Origin: Pseudomonadota bacterium
GTDB lineage: Bacteria; Pseudomonadota; Alphaproteobacteria; Sphingomonadales; Sphingomonadaceae
Reading direction: 5' to 3'
DNA length: 64,000 nucleotides
NCBI GenBank assembly: GCA_021849075.1
Contig: JAJZTH010000008.1
Coordinates: 55,141-119,140 of the forward strand
This document shows, piece by piece, positions 43,840-52,191 of the stretch (its first letter is position 1; each line of letters begins with the position of its first letter). The notes below the pieces were generated by a model. The model did not search any database, had not been told where the DNA came from, and saw nothing but the letters and a program-made list of their open reading frames with translations. A program made the position numbers and the translations under genes.

Positions 43840-46800
43840 TTCGGCTCCCCGTTTATCGCCTTGTCGCTTTCCAAAGGCTGAACCGCAAGCCCCTGCGCCG
43901 TTTTGGACCGCATCTTTTGTTGCGCTTCCTCACCAATCTTGTCGCGGATCGTCTGCGTGGGATCGACGAAGGATTGGGCCGTGCCCAGCAATCCGCGGAA
44001 AGGCGCCTGCACCCGCACGTTGAAGATGAAGGGCAGACCGATGAAACGGCGACTGATCCCCGATGGCGCATCGCCCAGCTTGCCCCGGTTTACGCCGTTG
44101 AAAACGACGTTCGTCACCATTTCACCATCCAGCGCGCCGTCCATCAGGATGGTCAGGCACTTATATTGCAGATCCTTGAGCGCATCGAAGGCCATCTTGC
44201 CCATCACGCCGACCTGTTCGTTGGACACCGGACCGATATAGGAGAGCACGCCCGACTGGCGCGTGGGATCACAGGGGATCGTCGGCAGCACGCCTTCGGG
44301 CATGATGAGCGGGGGCATGCCCTGTTGCCGCGCCACCAGCACGCCGCCGGCAACCCGGCCGCCCTTGGCGTTGAAGATCAGCGGCATGATGCCATCGAAC
44401 GTGCCGGTGGCGGACACATTGTCCAGTTCCATCGCCTGAATGAAGGCGCCCGCATCCAGCCCGATGACGCGGAAGGTCATGTAGCGGTCAACGTCGGCGG
44501 AAAAATCCATGGTGGTCGGCAGCAATTCCAGCTTGCCGCCGGAGAAAGGCCAGCCGCCCCCTTCGATCCGTACCTTCTGCCCCGCCTCCAGCCGGTAGCG
44601 CACGACGCCGTCATGCACTTCGACGCCCGGATTGACGGTGCCGATGCGCACTTCCTGCCCCGGCGCGGTGATAAGACCGATGAGGTCAGTGAAGTGGATT
44701 TCACCCGACAGCCCCTCCACCGGGCCGAAGGCGGCGGCAAGGTTCATAGCGTCGGTGCGGAACGTCCCGCTGCTGGTGACATTGCTGCCGGTCCAGTCGA
44801 TCCGTCCCTGCCCCGTCACCGTGCCGGAAACGAGATCGACCACGCCATTGGCCAGCATGGTCAATTGCTTGGGCTGAAGCGTGGAATTGAAGAGGATGCC
44901 CGGCACGGTCAGGTCGGCATGCCCCTTCCCGCTGCCCAGATCATGCGCGATGTCCGCCTTCGCCACGGCTGCGCCACTTCCCGGCGCGGCCATGGCGCCG
45001 GTGGCGGCGATGCGGCCATCCTTCAGCGTCAAAGCGAAATCGGGGACGCTGAGCGGCTCGAACCGCGCAGGGGCCTGCGAATCGCGCACCGTCATGGCGG
45101 CCTTGAGGCCCAGCACGCCTTTGGCAAAGCGCCAGTCCCCCGCCCCCTGCTCCACGATCAGGGGTACGGCGCCGATCTGCCCGCCGGCCCCGCTCAGCTT
45201 GCCGGCAAAGCCGTCGGCCGTCATTGCCCCGTCCATGACGGCGGCGGACAGGCGCACCGGCGCGTCCTTCGGGCCGATGGACAAAGCCGGATTGGCGAGG
45301 GCAAAGCCGGTCTTGCCAAGCGCAATCCGCGCCTGATCGGCGGTGAGGCGCATCGGGCTGTCGCCACTGCGGCCGTCGAGCGCGAGGTCGCGAATGGCAG
45401 CGCCGCCGCTCAACCCGCCCGGTCCCATGGCGATCATCGCGCCGCCATCGATCGGGCAAAGCGTCTGGCGCGTCTGGCCGAGGGCGAAATTGCCGTATCG
45501 CGCCTCCACCAGCGATAGCGGCACGCAGCGCGGATTGATCGACAGCGCGCCATTGGCGGCGAGTTGCCCCTCGACCGGCAGGCTGAGGCCGCGCAGATGG
45601 CCGTCGGGCAGAGGCCCGTCGAGCCGGGCGGCGGTGCTGAAATGAGTCGCGCCGTTGCGGTCAGCGGTGAAGCGCACCCGGTCCAGCGCCAGTCGTGCGT
45701 CGCCAGCGGCATAGGGATCGACGAACAATTCGCCGCCAAAGCCGCCGCCGGCGCGGCGCGCCAGCCGCAGCGCCGCGCGCGGCAGGCCGCCGCCTTCGCT
45801 GGTGAGCGCGCCATCCAGCGCCCAGTCCAGCCCGGCCTGCTTGCCCGGCCATGTCAGGCTGACCCGTCCACCCTGCGCCAGACCGACGCGCGCGCCGCTA
45901 TTCGCCTCCAGCCCGGTGTCGGTAACGACCAGACTACCGCTGCCCGCCTTTTGCACCAGCGCGAAACTGGTGCGCAGGCGGTTGCGCCGTTCGGCACGGG
46001 CGACGGCGTCGGCCAGTTGCGTCGCCAGCGGCCCGACCGGCGTTCCCGCCGCCGTGCTGCGCAGCCCGGCCAGCGGATCGCGGCCCGCCAAGCGCAAATC
46101 CTGCCCGCTCAACTGCCCCTGAAGGCTGTTGGCGTCCTTCCCCAACACCCAGTCGCCCGCCAGCCCGGCGTCACGCAGCAGCACGCCCTGCCCCGTCAGC
46201 GCCTGCGCGGCCATACGCACATGGCCGCCGGTGCGCGCCGCCGTGCCATCGAAATCGATCCGGCCATCCGGTGAAGCCAGCACCATGCCCCCGCCCCGAA
46301 GCGCGTTAGCGGACAAGGCGACATGGCCGCTCCAGCGGTCGAGCGCCTTGCCCAGCGTCAGGTCCACGATCGCGGCCGGCTTCGCGATCGCCGCGCCGGC
46401 ATCGCGACAGGCCATGGCGTCGGCGCTGATCGGCCCGGCCAGATGCGGCTGCCCCTGTCGCATCGCAATGTCGAGCATGGCGCGGGTCATGGTCGCGCCG
46501 CAGCCCGCAACCGCAGCGCGCGGCATGGCGGCGGCCAGCTTGCCGCGGAAGCCGGATTGCAGATTGCCCTGCCCGTCAATCTGCATGCCGACGCGCCCGG
46601 CGTCGGTGTCGAAGGTCATGCGCGCATCGGTCAGCGCGACGAGGATATCGGGCAGGCTGAAGGGCGCAGTGGAATCGGGATCGCGGAATTTGTCCAGTTC
46701 GCCCAGCCGCAGCACGCCGTCCTGATAGCGTCCGCGCAGCCGCACGCCGCCGGCGCGCACCGCCGCGACCTGTGGCGTCAGACCGGCGAAGGCGATGTCC

Positions 46801-47066
46801 ACCTCCACCCAGCGGGCGGTCAAATCCGGCCGGGCGGGATCGCCCAGCACGATATTTTCGATCCGCTGGGTGCGAAAACCGACATCGACCAGATCATAAT
46901 TGGCCTGCACGCCGCGCCGGTTGAGTTCGCGGCTGACGAAATTTTCGGCGATCGGCGCGCGCTGGGTCCACAGCCCGACCAGCACCAACGCCAGCGACCC
47001 CGTGCCGACGCCCAGCCAGCGCAGCCATGCCCGGCGAACCGTGTCTTCGCCGTCCTGTTCTTCCAT
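43836..47066 (-). CDS. ydbH: YdbH-like AsmA/TamB-family intermembrane lipid transport protein
   Basis: A protein of about 1,076 aa with one N-terminal TM helix (WLGVGTGSLALVLVGLW) and a long periplasmic region of beta-strand repeats, ending in the YdbH C-terminal domain (about 950-1040, with FNAKGGRVAGGVLVARQ and GKMAFDALKDLQYKCLTILM). In E. coli YdbH, TamB and YhdP are redundant bridges carrying phospholipid to the outer membrane. ATG 47066 (MEEQDGEDTVRR) is chosen because it precedes the TM helix directly; the open frame reaches 47465 but overlaps radC. Confidence 0.85.
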   Translation of the reverse strand: MEEQDGEDTVRRAWLRWLGVGTGSLALVLVGLWTQRAPIAENFVSRELNRRGVQANYDLVDVGFRTQRIENIVLGDPARPDLTARWVEVDIAFAGLTPQVAAVRAGGVRLRGRYQDGVLRLGELDKFRDPDSTAPFSLPDILVALTDARMTFDTDAGRVGMQIDGQGNLQSGFRGKLAAAMPRAAVAGCGATMTRAMLDIAMRQGQPHLAGPISADAMACRDAGAAIAKPAAIVDLTLGKALDRWSGHVALSANALRGGGMVLASPDGRIDFDGTAARTGGHVRMAAQALTGQGVLLRDAGLAGDWVLGKDANSLQGQLSGQDLRLAGRDPLAGLRSTAAGTPVGPLATQLADAVARAERRNRLRTSFALVQKAGSGSLVVTDTGLEANSGARVGLAQGGRVSLTWPGKQAGLDWALDGALTSEGGGLPRAALRLARRAGGGFGGELFVDPYAAGDARLALDRVRFTADRNGATHFSTAARLDGPLPDGHLRGLSLPVEGQLAANGALSINPRCVPLSLVEARYGNFALGQTRQTLCPIDGGAMIAMGPGGLSGGAAIRDLALDGRSGDSPMRLTADQARIALGKTGFALANPALSIGPKDAPVRLSAAVMDGAMTADGFAGKLSGAGGQIGAVPLIVEQGAGDWRFAKGVLGLKAAMTVRDSQAPARFEPLSVPDFALTLKDGRIAATGAMAAPGSGAAVAKADIAHDLGSGKGHADLTVPGILFNSTLQPKQLTMLANGVVDLVSGTVTGQGRIDWTGSNVTSSGTFRTDAMNLAAAFGPVEGLSGEIHFTDLIGLITAPGQEVRIGTVNPGVEVHDGVVRYRLEAGQKVRIEGGGWPFSGGKLELLPTTMDFSADVDRYMTFRVIGLDAGAFIQAMELDNVSATGTFDGIMPLIFNAKGGRVAGGVLVARQQGMPPLIMPEGVLPTIPCDPTRQSGVLSYIGPVSNEQVGVMGKMAFDALKDLQYKCLTILMDGALDGEMVTNVVFNGVNRGKLGDAPSGISRRFIGLPFIFNVRVQAPFRGLLGTAQSFVDPTQTIRDKIGEEAQQKMRSKTAQGLAVQPLESDKAINGEPK

Positions 47067-47212
47067 GCCCTTGGCCAACCCCAGATACTTGCGACCTACT
47101 TGCGACCTGCGATGGTCCGTAACGGGACCATAACGTCTGTGCCTCCTTAAATATCCTTGCTCCGCTATTTCGCAACGCATAGCCTCATTTCGGCGCGACG
47201 GGGGAAGCGAAT

Positions 47213-47866
47213 TTGGCCGACGAGGATCGACAGGTTGCGCGTGATGCCTCGCAGGACAGCGCCCATGACGGGGCGGGTCATCGCGCCCGGTTGCGGCAAA
47301 AGCTGGCGCTGGCGGGCGGCGAGGCGCTGCACGACCATGAACTGATCGAATATCTGCTGGCGCTGGCCATTCCCCGACGCGACACGAAGCCGCTGGCCAA
47401 GGAATTGATCCGCACCTTTGGCGGCATCGGCGGACTGATGAGCGCGGACTGGGCGGCGATCGCAAAGGTGCCGGGCATGGGCGACACCAGCGTCGCCGCG
47501 ATCAAGATCGTACAGGCGACCGCGCTGCGCATGCTGCGCAACGAAGTCGCGGCGCGGCCGGTGCTCGGCAGCTGGCAGGCTTTGCTCGACTATCTGCGCG
47601 CGGACATGGCCTTTCTGGGGGTGGAACGGGTGCGGGTGCTGCATCTCAACAGCCGCAACATGCTGATCCGCGACGATCATATGGGCGACGGATCGATCGA
47701 TCAGGCCGCCATCTATGTGCGGGAAGTGATAAAGCGCGCGATCGATTTCGGATCGGCGGCGCTGATCCTGGTGCATAACCACCCCACTCGCTCAAATCGA
47801 TCACGTTGGATCACGCACAAGCACGCTGAATCACTAGGAAATTCGCGAATTTTTAGCCTTGCGTAG
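47213..47866 (+). pseudogene. radC: radC, 3' end displaced by an integrated element
   Basis: The 5' part of a JAB1/MPN-domain RadC. The helix-hairpin-helix part (ELIEYLLALAIPRRDTKPLA, AKVPGMGD) is intact. The MPN fold runs through VRVLHLNSRNMLIRDD and LILVHNHP. RadC proteins continue HNHPSGDP...D, which holds the last metal ligand; here the frame turns into TRSNRSRWITHK and stops at 47866, giving 217 aa. The metal site is therefore incomplete. The TTG start at 47213 has GGGGGAAG upstream. The break coincides with the start of the integrase-bearing element. Confidence 0.85.
47774..47785. other. probable left attachment site in radC
   Basis: CATAACCACCCC encodes HNHP of RadC. Normal RadC coding ends here and non-RadC sequence begins, so crossover probably lies in or just before these bases. 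The matching right site and 3' radC fragment are outside the window. Confidence 0.6.
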
Positions 47867-47898
47867 TGGGGGCGGTTTTGTCAAATTGGGGGCGGTTT
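47799..47898. promoter_or_regulatory. direct repeats at the element end, probable recombinase arm sites
   Basis: GATCACG occurs at 47799-47805 and 47809-47815. TGGGGGCGGTTT occurs twice, at 47867-47878 and 47887-47898, with 20-bp periodicity (about two helical turns). Lying between the attachment site and the integrase gene, they fit arm-type binding sites for integrase or an excisionase. Confidence 0.5.
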
Positions 47899-47983
47899 AA
47901 GGGGTAGGAAACGGCATTCCGCTCCCAGCAAGCGATCCCCGTTTCTCCTTGACCGATCCCAGTTGCGGGACAGGAGAAACGTG

Positions 47984-49237
47984 ATGCCAAGCCTGACCGA
48001 TACCGCGATCCGACATGCGTTGAAGCGTGTCGAAGCGAGCCAGAAACAAGAAAACCTCGCCGATGGCGAAGGGCGCGGGACCGGGCGGCTCGTCCTCGTC
48101 CTGAAGCCGATGCCCAAACGCGTGACCGCCGACTGGATGGCGCAGCAATGGCGTGACGGCAAGCGCTCCAAGAAGAAGATCGGCGCCTACCCTTCCATGT
48201 CCCTCGCCGAGGCGCGCGAAATCTACAAGCGCGACTATGCCGACGTTATCCAGAAGGGCCGAAGCATCAGGATCGCGACGGACACCCGTCCCGGCACCGT
48301 CGCCGACCTTTTCGAAGGCTATGTCGCGTCGCTCAAAGCCGCAGGCAAGCCGTCATGGAAGGAGACGGAGAAGGGCCTGAACAAGATCGCCGACACGCTT
48401 GGCCGCAATCGTCTCGCCCGCGAGATCGATCCCGAAGAGATCGTCGAAGTCATCCGACCAATCTACGACCGAGGCGCGCGCGCGATGGCCGACCATGTCC
48501 GTGGCTATCTCCACGCGGCCTATGGCTGGGGCATGAAGTCCGACAACGACTATCGGAACACTTCGCCGCGCCGCTTTCGAATTCCCTTCAATCCGGCCAC
48601 GGGCATTCCGACCGAACCTAAGGTCCAGGGCACGCGCTGGCTCGACGAGGACGAGTTCGTCCGGCTCTATCGCTGGCTGGAAAGCCCCGACACGCCCATC
48701 CACCCGCCCTACACCCGCGCCGTCCGACTTCTCATGCTGACCGGCCAGCGGGTCCAGGAAATCGCTCGCCTCCATATCGACCAATGGGATGCCAAGGAGC
48801 GGATCATTGACTGGTCGAAGACCAAGAACCTTCAGCCGCATGCCGTCCCCGTGCCGTCGCTAGCCGCCGAGTTGCTCCAATCCATCAACGTGAACGAATA
48901 TGGCTGGTTCTTCCCCTCAGCGACGGACCCGTCGAAGCCGGTCAGCCATGGCACGCTTTACTCGTTCATGTGGCGCCAGCGCGATCGCGGTGTGATCCCC
49001 TACGTGACGAACCGCGATCTCCGTCGCACCTTCAAGACGCTCGCCGGCAAGGCCGGTGTCTCCAAGGAAATCCGCGACCGTCTCCAGAACCACGCGCTTC
49101 AGGACGTCAGCTCCAAGAACTACGACCGCTGGAACTACATGCCCGAGAAGCGCGCCGGCATGGCGAAGTGGGACAAGTTCGTTCGCGCGATGCTGGCGAA
49201 GAAGAAAGGCACCGGCGCCTTGAAGAAGGCAGCGTGA
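47984..49237 (+). CDS. tyrosine-type site-specific integrase (DUF4102/P4-like)
   Basis: A 417-aa integrase. The N-terminal arm-binding DUF4102 domain (residues 1-85, with KSKKKIGAYPSMSLAEARE-like RSKKKIGAYPSM) is followed by a core-binding domain (TVADLFEGYVASLKAAGKPS) and the catalytic domain. Catalytic Arg I is in LLMLTGQRVQEIARL, the second box is NRDLRRTFKTLAG (Arg instead of the usual His before DLRR), and the nucleophile Tyr is in SSKNYDRWNY. AGGAGA lies 5 nt before ATG 47984. It catalyses integration and excision at radC. Confidence 0.92.
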   Translation: MPSLTDTAIRHALKRVEASQKQENLADGEGRGTGRLVLVLKPMPKRVTADWMAQQWRDGKRSKKKIGAYPSMSLAEAREIYKRDYADVIQKGRSIRIATDTRPGTVADLFEGYVASLKAAGKPSWKETEKGLNKIADTLGRNRLAREIDPEEIVEVIRPIYDRGARAMADHVRGYLHAAYGWGMKSDNDYRNTSPRRFRIPFNPATGIPTEPKVQGTRWLDEDEFVRLYRWLESPDTPIHPPYTRAVRLLMLTGQRVQEIARLHIDQWDAKERIIDWSKTKNLQPHAVPVPSLAAELLQSINVNEYGWFFPSATDPSKPVSHGTLYSFMWRQRDRGVIPYVTNRDLRRTFKTLAGKAGVSKEIRDRLQNHALQDVSSKNYDRWNYMPEKRAGMAKWDKFVRAMLAKKKGTGALKKAA

Positions 49238-49653
49238 GCGGTCGGCTTTTCGTGTTGGCCGCCGCGACCGCGACGTTCTGCTACGCCGCGCCCGCCCACG
49301 CAGATCCGTGCGAAGGCCCTCTCCCGTCGCGGGCCGGCGTCCAGTTTTCGGGACTCGTCCGATACGTGGGGGACGGCGACGGCCTCTGTGTCGGGCGAAC
49401 GGCGGATCCCAATGAGTGGATTGAAGTCCGCCTCGCCGATTTCAACGCCCCGGAGCTGCACGCTCCCGGCGGTCCCACAGCGAAGGCGGTGCTCGAACGC
49501 CTGGTTCTCCAACGTGAGGTCGTATGCACCTCCGAGCGCGGTCGCGGCGGTCATGTCCGCTCCTTTGATCGCGTTATCGCGCGATGCCGCATCGGTGCAG
49601 CCAGTCTTGGCGACCTGCTGCGCCAGGCCGGCGTAGCTGAGGGCGGCAACTGA
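49234..49653 (+). CDS. secreted SNase-like (thermonuclease family) nuclease
   Basis: A 139-aa protein with a signal peptide (LFVLAAATATFCYAAPAHAD) and a micrococcal-nuclease-like OB fold: VRYVGDGDGLCVG (calcium loop region), VRLADFNAPELHAPG with the catalytic Arg position, and SFDRVIARCRI. Two further Cys may form a disulfide. The GTG start overlaps the integrase stop (GTGA), so it is cotranscribed with it. Similar nucleases are common near conjugative functions, but the role is not known. Confidence 0.7.
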   Translation: MSGRLFVLAAATATFCYAAPAHADPCEGPLPSRAGVQFSGLVRYVGDGDGLCVGRTADPNEWIEVRLADFNAPELHAPGGPTAKAVLERLVLQREVVCTSERGRGGHVRSFDRVIARCRIGAASLGDLLRQAGVAEGGN

Positions 49654-49680
49654 TGCGATCCAACTCGCCATTGACTCCAC

Positions 49681-49696
49681 ATAGCTTGGAGGCTAT
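49681..49696 (+). promoter_or_regulatory. inverted repeat around the toxin-gene ribosome-binding site
   Basis: ATAGC TTGGAG GCTAT places the GGAG ribosome-binding site in the loop of a 5-bp hairpin that ends directly before ATG 49697. It could be an operator for the HigA-like antitoxin or an RNA hairpin. Confidence 0.4.
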
Positions 49697-50062
49697 ATGA
49701 CTTGGAACGTCAGACTGCATGATGCCTTCGAGGCGAAGTTTCTGGCTTTCGAGCGCGAGGTCCAGACCGAATTGCTGGCGGTCGCGAAGCTGCTAGGCGA
49801 ATACGGCCCGCAGCTCAGTCGGCCGTATGCTGACACGCTCAAAGGCTCGAAACACGCCAACATGAAGGAGATGCGTTTCTCGGCCGCCGATGGCGAATGG
49901 CGTGCTGCCTTCGCCTTTGATCCCGAACGGAAGGCCATCCTTCTCGTCGCGGGCGACAAATCGGGCGGCAGCCAGAAGCGCTTCTATAAGCAGCTTATTG
50001 CAAAGGCGGACAGCCGGTTTTCCGCACATCTGGAAAACCTGAAATCCGCAAAGAAGGACTGA
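49697..50062 (+). CDS. HigB/RelE-type toxin (phage Gp49-like family)
   Basis: A 121-aa member of the RelE/ParE superfamily Gp49-like branch. Typical stretches are LLGEYGPQLSRPYADTLKGS, MKEMRFSAADGEWRAAFAFD and AILLVAGDKSGGSQKRFYKQ. Family toxins cut mRNA on the ribosome. It is followed 4 bp later by an XRE antitoxin, in the toxin-first order characteristic of HigBA. Confidence 0.88.
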   Translation: MTWNVRLHDAFEAKFLAFEREVQTELLAVAKLLGEYGPQLSRPYADTLKGSKHANMKEMRFSAADGEWRAAFAFDPERKAILLVAGDKSGGSQKRFYKQLIAKADSRFSAHLENLKSAKKD

Positions 50063-50066
50063 TCCG

Positions 50067-50435
50067 ATGGGCCGGAGCCTGGACGAAATCATCGCTTCCC
50101 TACCCCGCGACCAGCAGGAGCAGATCGAGGCGCGCTACGAAGAGATGAAGCAGGAGGTCGAGGGCCTCCGCGAGCTGCGGCAGATCGCCGGCAAAGCTCA
50201 GGCCGACATCGCGACGGCGCTGAACATCAAGCAGCCCTCGGTCTCGAAGATTGAGAAGCAGGCGGACATGTATCTCTCGACGCTTCGCAGTTATGTCGAG
50301 GCGATAGGCGGAAAGCTGGAACTAACCGTGAAGCTGCCGGCTCGTCCGGCATTCACGATCCACCATCTCGGTGATGTCGCCGCGCCAGCCGGCAAGCCCA
50401 CCGTCGCTCGGCGCAAGGTCGTTGGCTTGCGGTAG
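50067..50435 (+). CDS. HigA-type XRE antitoxin
   Basis: A 122-aa protein with a helix-turn-helix in the middle: LRQIAGKAQADIATALNIKQ then PSVSKIEKQADMYLSTLRSY and a C-terminal YVEAIGGKLELTVKLP strand region. It is the expected antitoxin and autorepressor for the preceding toxin. The last 25 residues (APAGKPTVARRKVVGL) are basic. Confidence 0.88.
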   Translation: MGRSLDEIIASLPRDQQEQIEARYEEMKQEVEGLRELRQIAGKAQADIATALNIKQPSVSKIEKQADMYLSTLRSYVEAIGGKLELTVKLPARPAFTIHHLGDVAAPAGKPTVARRKVVGLR

Positions 50436-50443
50436 AAGCTCCG

Positions 50444-51379
50444 ATGACGCGCTTGTTTGATGTCAATGGAGAGAATCTCGACCGCGGCTTCGTGAACCTC
50501 AGGGCGGCGGAATCCCGCCACGAGCAGCAGCTTCACGAGCTGATCGAATCGCTGTGGGCGACCTATGAGCCTTATGCTGATCCGGACTTCCGCCAAGGCT
50601 TCGCGCGCGACGTCGATGGCCGGTTCTGGGAAATGTATCTTGGCTGCACGCTGCTCGAAGCGGGCCGAGCGCTGCTGCCTGTCGTTGAGCGTCAGCGCGC
50701 CGGCGGTCAGCCGGATCTGTGCGTCGTCGAAGAGGGACGGCGCATCTGGATCGAAGCGATCACGCCCGACGAGGGCGACCCCGGTCCCGATCAGATTGTG
50801 CGACCTGTCCCAATGAATGAAGGTGGTGGTCTTTCCGCCGCGCCGATCCGACAGGCGCAATTGCGCACGACGAGCGCGTTCTGGACGAAGGCGCAGCAGA
50901 TCGCACGCTACCTTGCTCAGGGCGTTATCGGCCCTGACGACGTGCGGATCATCGCCATCAGCGCAAGCCGCTTCGGTGTGTATGTCGCCGAAAGGCCCCT
51001 GCCGCTCATCATGACCTCGCTGTTCCCGATCGGCGATGCCTTCATCACGATCGATCGAGAGACCGGTAATGTTGTCGAGGAAGGATTCCATTCAGCGCCC
51101 TTCATCGACCGCGAACGCGAGCCCATACCGCGGACCGCATTTCTTGACGAACGGTTCGCCGACATCTCCGGCGTTCTCTGGTCGCGCGTCGGGCTCGGCA
51201 ACCTTTCGCGCCAAGGCAGACCACTCACCTACGTCCACAATCCCCTCGCACAGGTCCCGCTTCCGACGAACTGGGGCGTCTGGGATCGCGAGTTTGTCAC
51301 CACGCCCCAGGGAGAGGCATGGGAGTCGACCGACATTCTCGCGCCCGAGCCATTGGCAGAAGCGTCGGCCGAGCAATGA
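50444..51379 (+). CDS. hypothetical protein with PD-(D/E)xK-like core
   Basis: A 311-aa protein not assigned to a named family. It has E63 in FWEMYLGCTLLEAG, then GGQPDLCVVEEGRRIWIEAI: P90-D91, a 12-residue strand pair, and E104-A105. This is the layout of a PD-(D/E)xK nuclease core but without the usual Lys after the last Glu, so it may be inactive or have a displaced Lys. It starts 8 bp after higA and overlaps the next gene (ATGA), so the four genes form one run. Confidence 0.6.
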   Translation: MTRLFDVNGENLDRGFVNLRAAESRHEQQLHELIESLWATYEPYADPDFRQGFARDVDGRFWEMYLGCTLLEAGRALLPVVERQRAGGQPDLCVVEEGRRIWIEAITPDEGDPGPDQIVRPVPMNEGGGLSAAPIRQAQLRTTSAFWTKAQQIARYLAQGVIGPDDVRIIAISASRFGVYVAERPLPLIMTSLFPIGDAFITIDRETGNVVEEGFHSAPFIDREREPIPRTAFLDERFADISGVLWSRVGLGNLSRQGRPLTYVHNPLAQVPLPTNWGVWDREFVTTPQGEAWESTDILAPEPLAEASAEQ

Positions 51380-52191
51380 CGACGCTGATCGACGTCTGGA
51401 ACCTCGACACCTTCGACGCAGCCTTGATGGGCGAGTTGCGCGATCAGCAGCAGCTCCTCATCGACTATTTCGCGACAGATCGGACAAACTACCTGGAGCG
51501 TGAAGCCTCGGACCATAGGGGTCCGAAACCGTCCAACCCTCATGCCAGCGCCTATTATCGCTTCGCCGAGGACTTGATGGCAGTCACGCAGACCCGAACG
51601 ATCCGGGCCTGGCATCATACGCGGATGACCGACCGCGAGGTCGAGACCGCCACGAGCAACGGGCTTTATCCGGCGACGGTCGAAACCTTGCGCGCGCGCC
51701 TGGCCGACCGGGTGGCCGACGGTGACTTCAGCGCCGATGAGGCCCGCGTGATCTTCGAGGCCAGCCCCTTTCACAACGACCAACTCGGTTCGCGGGGCGG
51801 CAAGTTCTGGATGACATCTCACCCGCACCGCATCGACGATAGCGGCGTGACCTCTCTACTCGCCCATTGGGGCGGTGAATCCGCCTACTTCAATCACGAC
51901 GAGGGCGAGATCCTCGACAGGCTCTCGAATCTCGGCAGCCCGCGCGTCCTCGAAATCGCTGTCCCCCTCAGCGTCACGCCCGACGCCTATTCAGCGGCCA
52001 CGGCGGTGATCGCGCTCTATGCGCGCTCGCTCAACTGTCACGCCGATTGGGGCGGGTTCGACCTATACGCTTCTTCGCACCTCGGCCCCGAAGCACTGTT
52101 ACGCGTACATAGCGGCGGCGAGCCAGACTTCGCGACCCTTGGGCGGGGCTATCCCGCTGCCTTTCATGACCGGTTCGGTGACGATGCTTAG
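51376..52191 (+). CDS. hypothetical protein in the accessory cassette
   Basis: A 271-aa soluble protein. Conserved-looking stretches are RAWHHTRMTDREVETATSNG, FHNDQLGSRGGKFWMTSHPH and LLAHWGGESAYFNHDEGEIL, rich in His, Trp and Asp, suggesting an enzyme active site. I do not recognise the family. It overlaps the preceding gene by 4 bp and its stop overlaps that of the HEPN-like gene on the opposite strand (52188-52191). Confidence 0.6.
   Translation: MTTLIDVWNLDTFDAALMGELRDQQQLLIDYFATDRTNYLEREASDHRGPKPSNPHASAYYRFAEDLMAVTQTRTIRAWHHTRMTDREVETATSNGLYPATVETLRARLADRVADGDFSADEARVIFEASPFHNDQLGSRGGKFWMTSHPHRIDDSGVTSLLAHWGGESAYFNHDEGEILDRLSNLGSPRVLEIAVPLSVTPDAYSAATAVIALYARSLNCHADWGGFDLYASSHLGPEALLRVHSGGEPDFATLGRGYPAAFHDRFGDDA

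Noticed and set aside
47067..47465. 133-residue N-terminal extension of YdbH
   Set aside because: It overlaps radC on the opposite strand and reads as low-complexity Arg/Pro; the TM segment begins right after ATG 47066.
49671..49699. TTGACT and TATATG as a promoter for the toxin gene
   Set aside because: The -10 would overlap the start codon, so transcripts would begin inside the gene.
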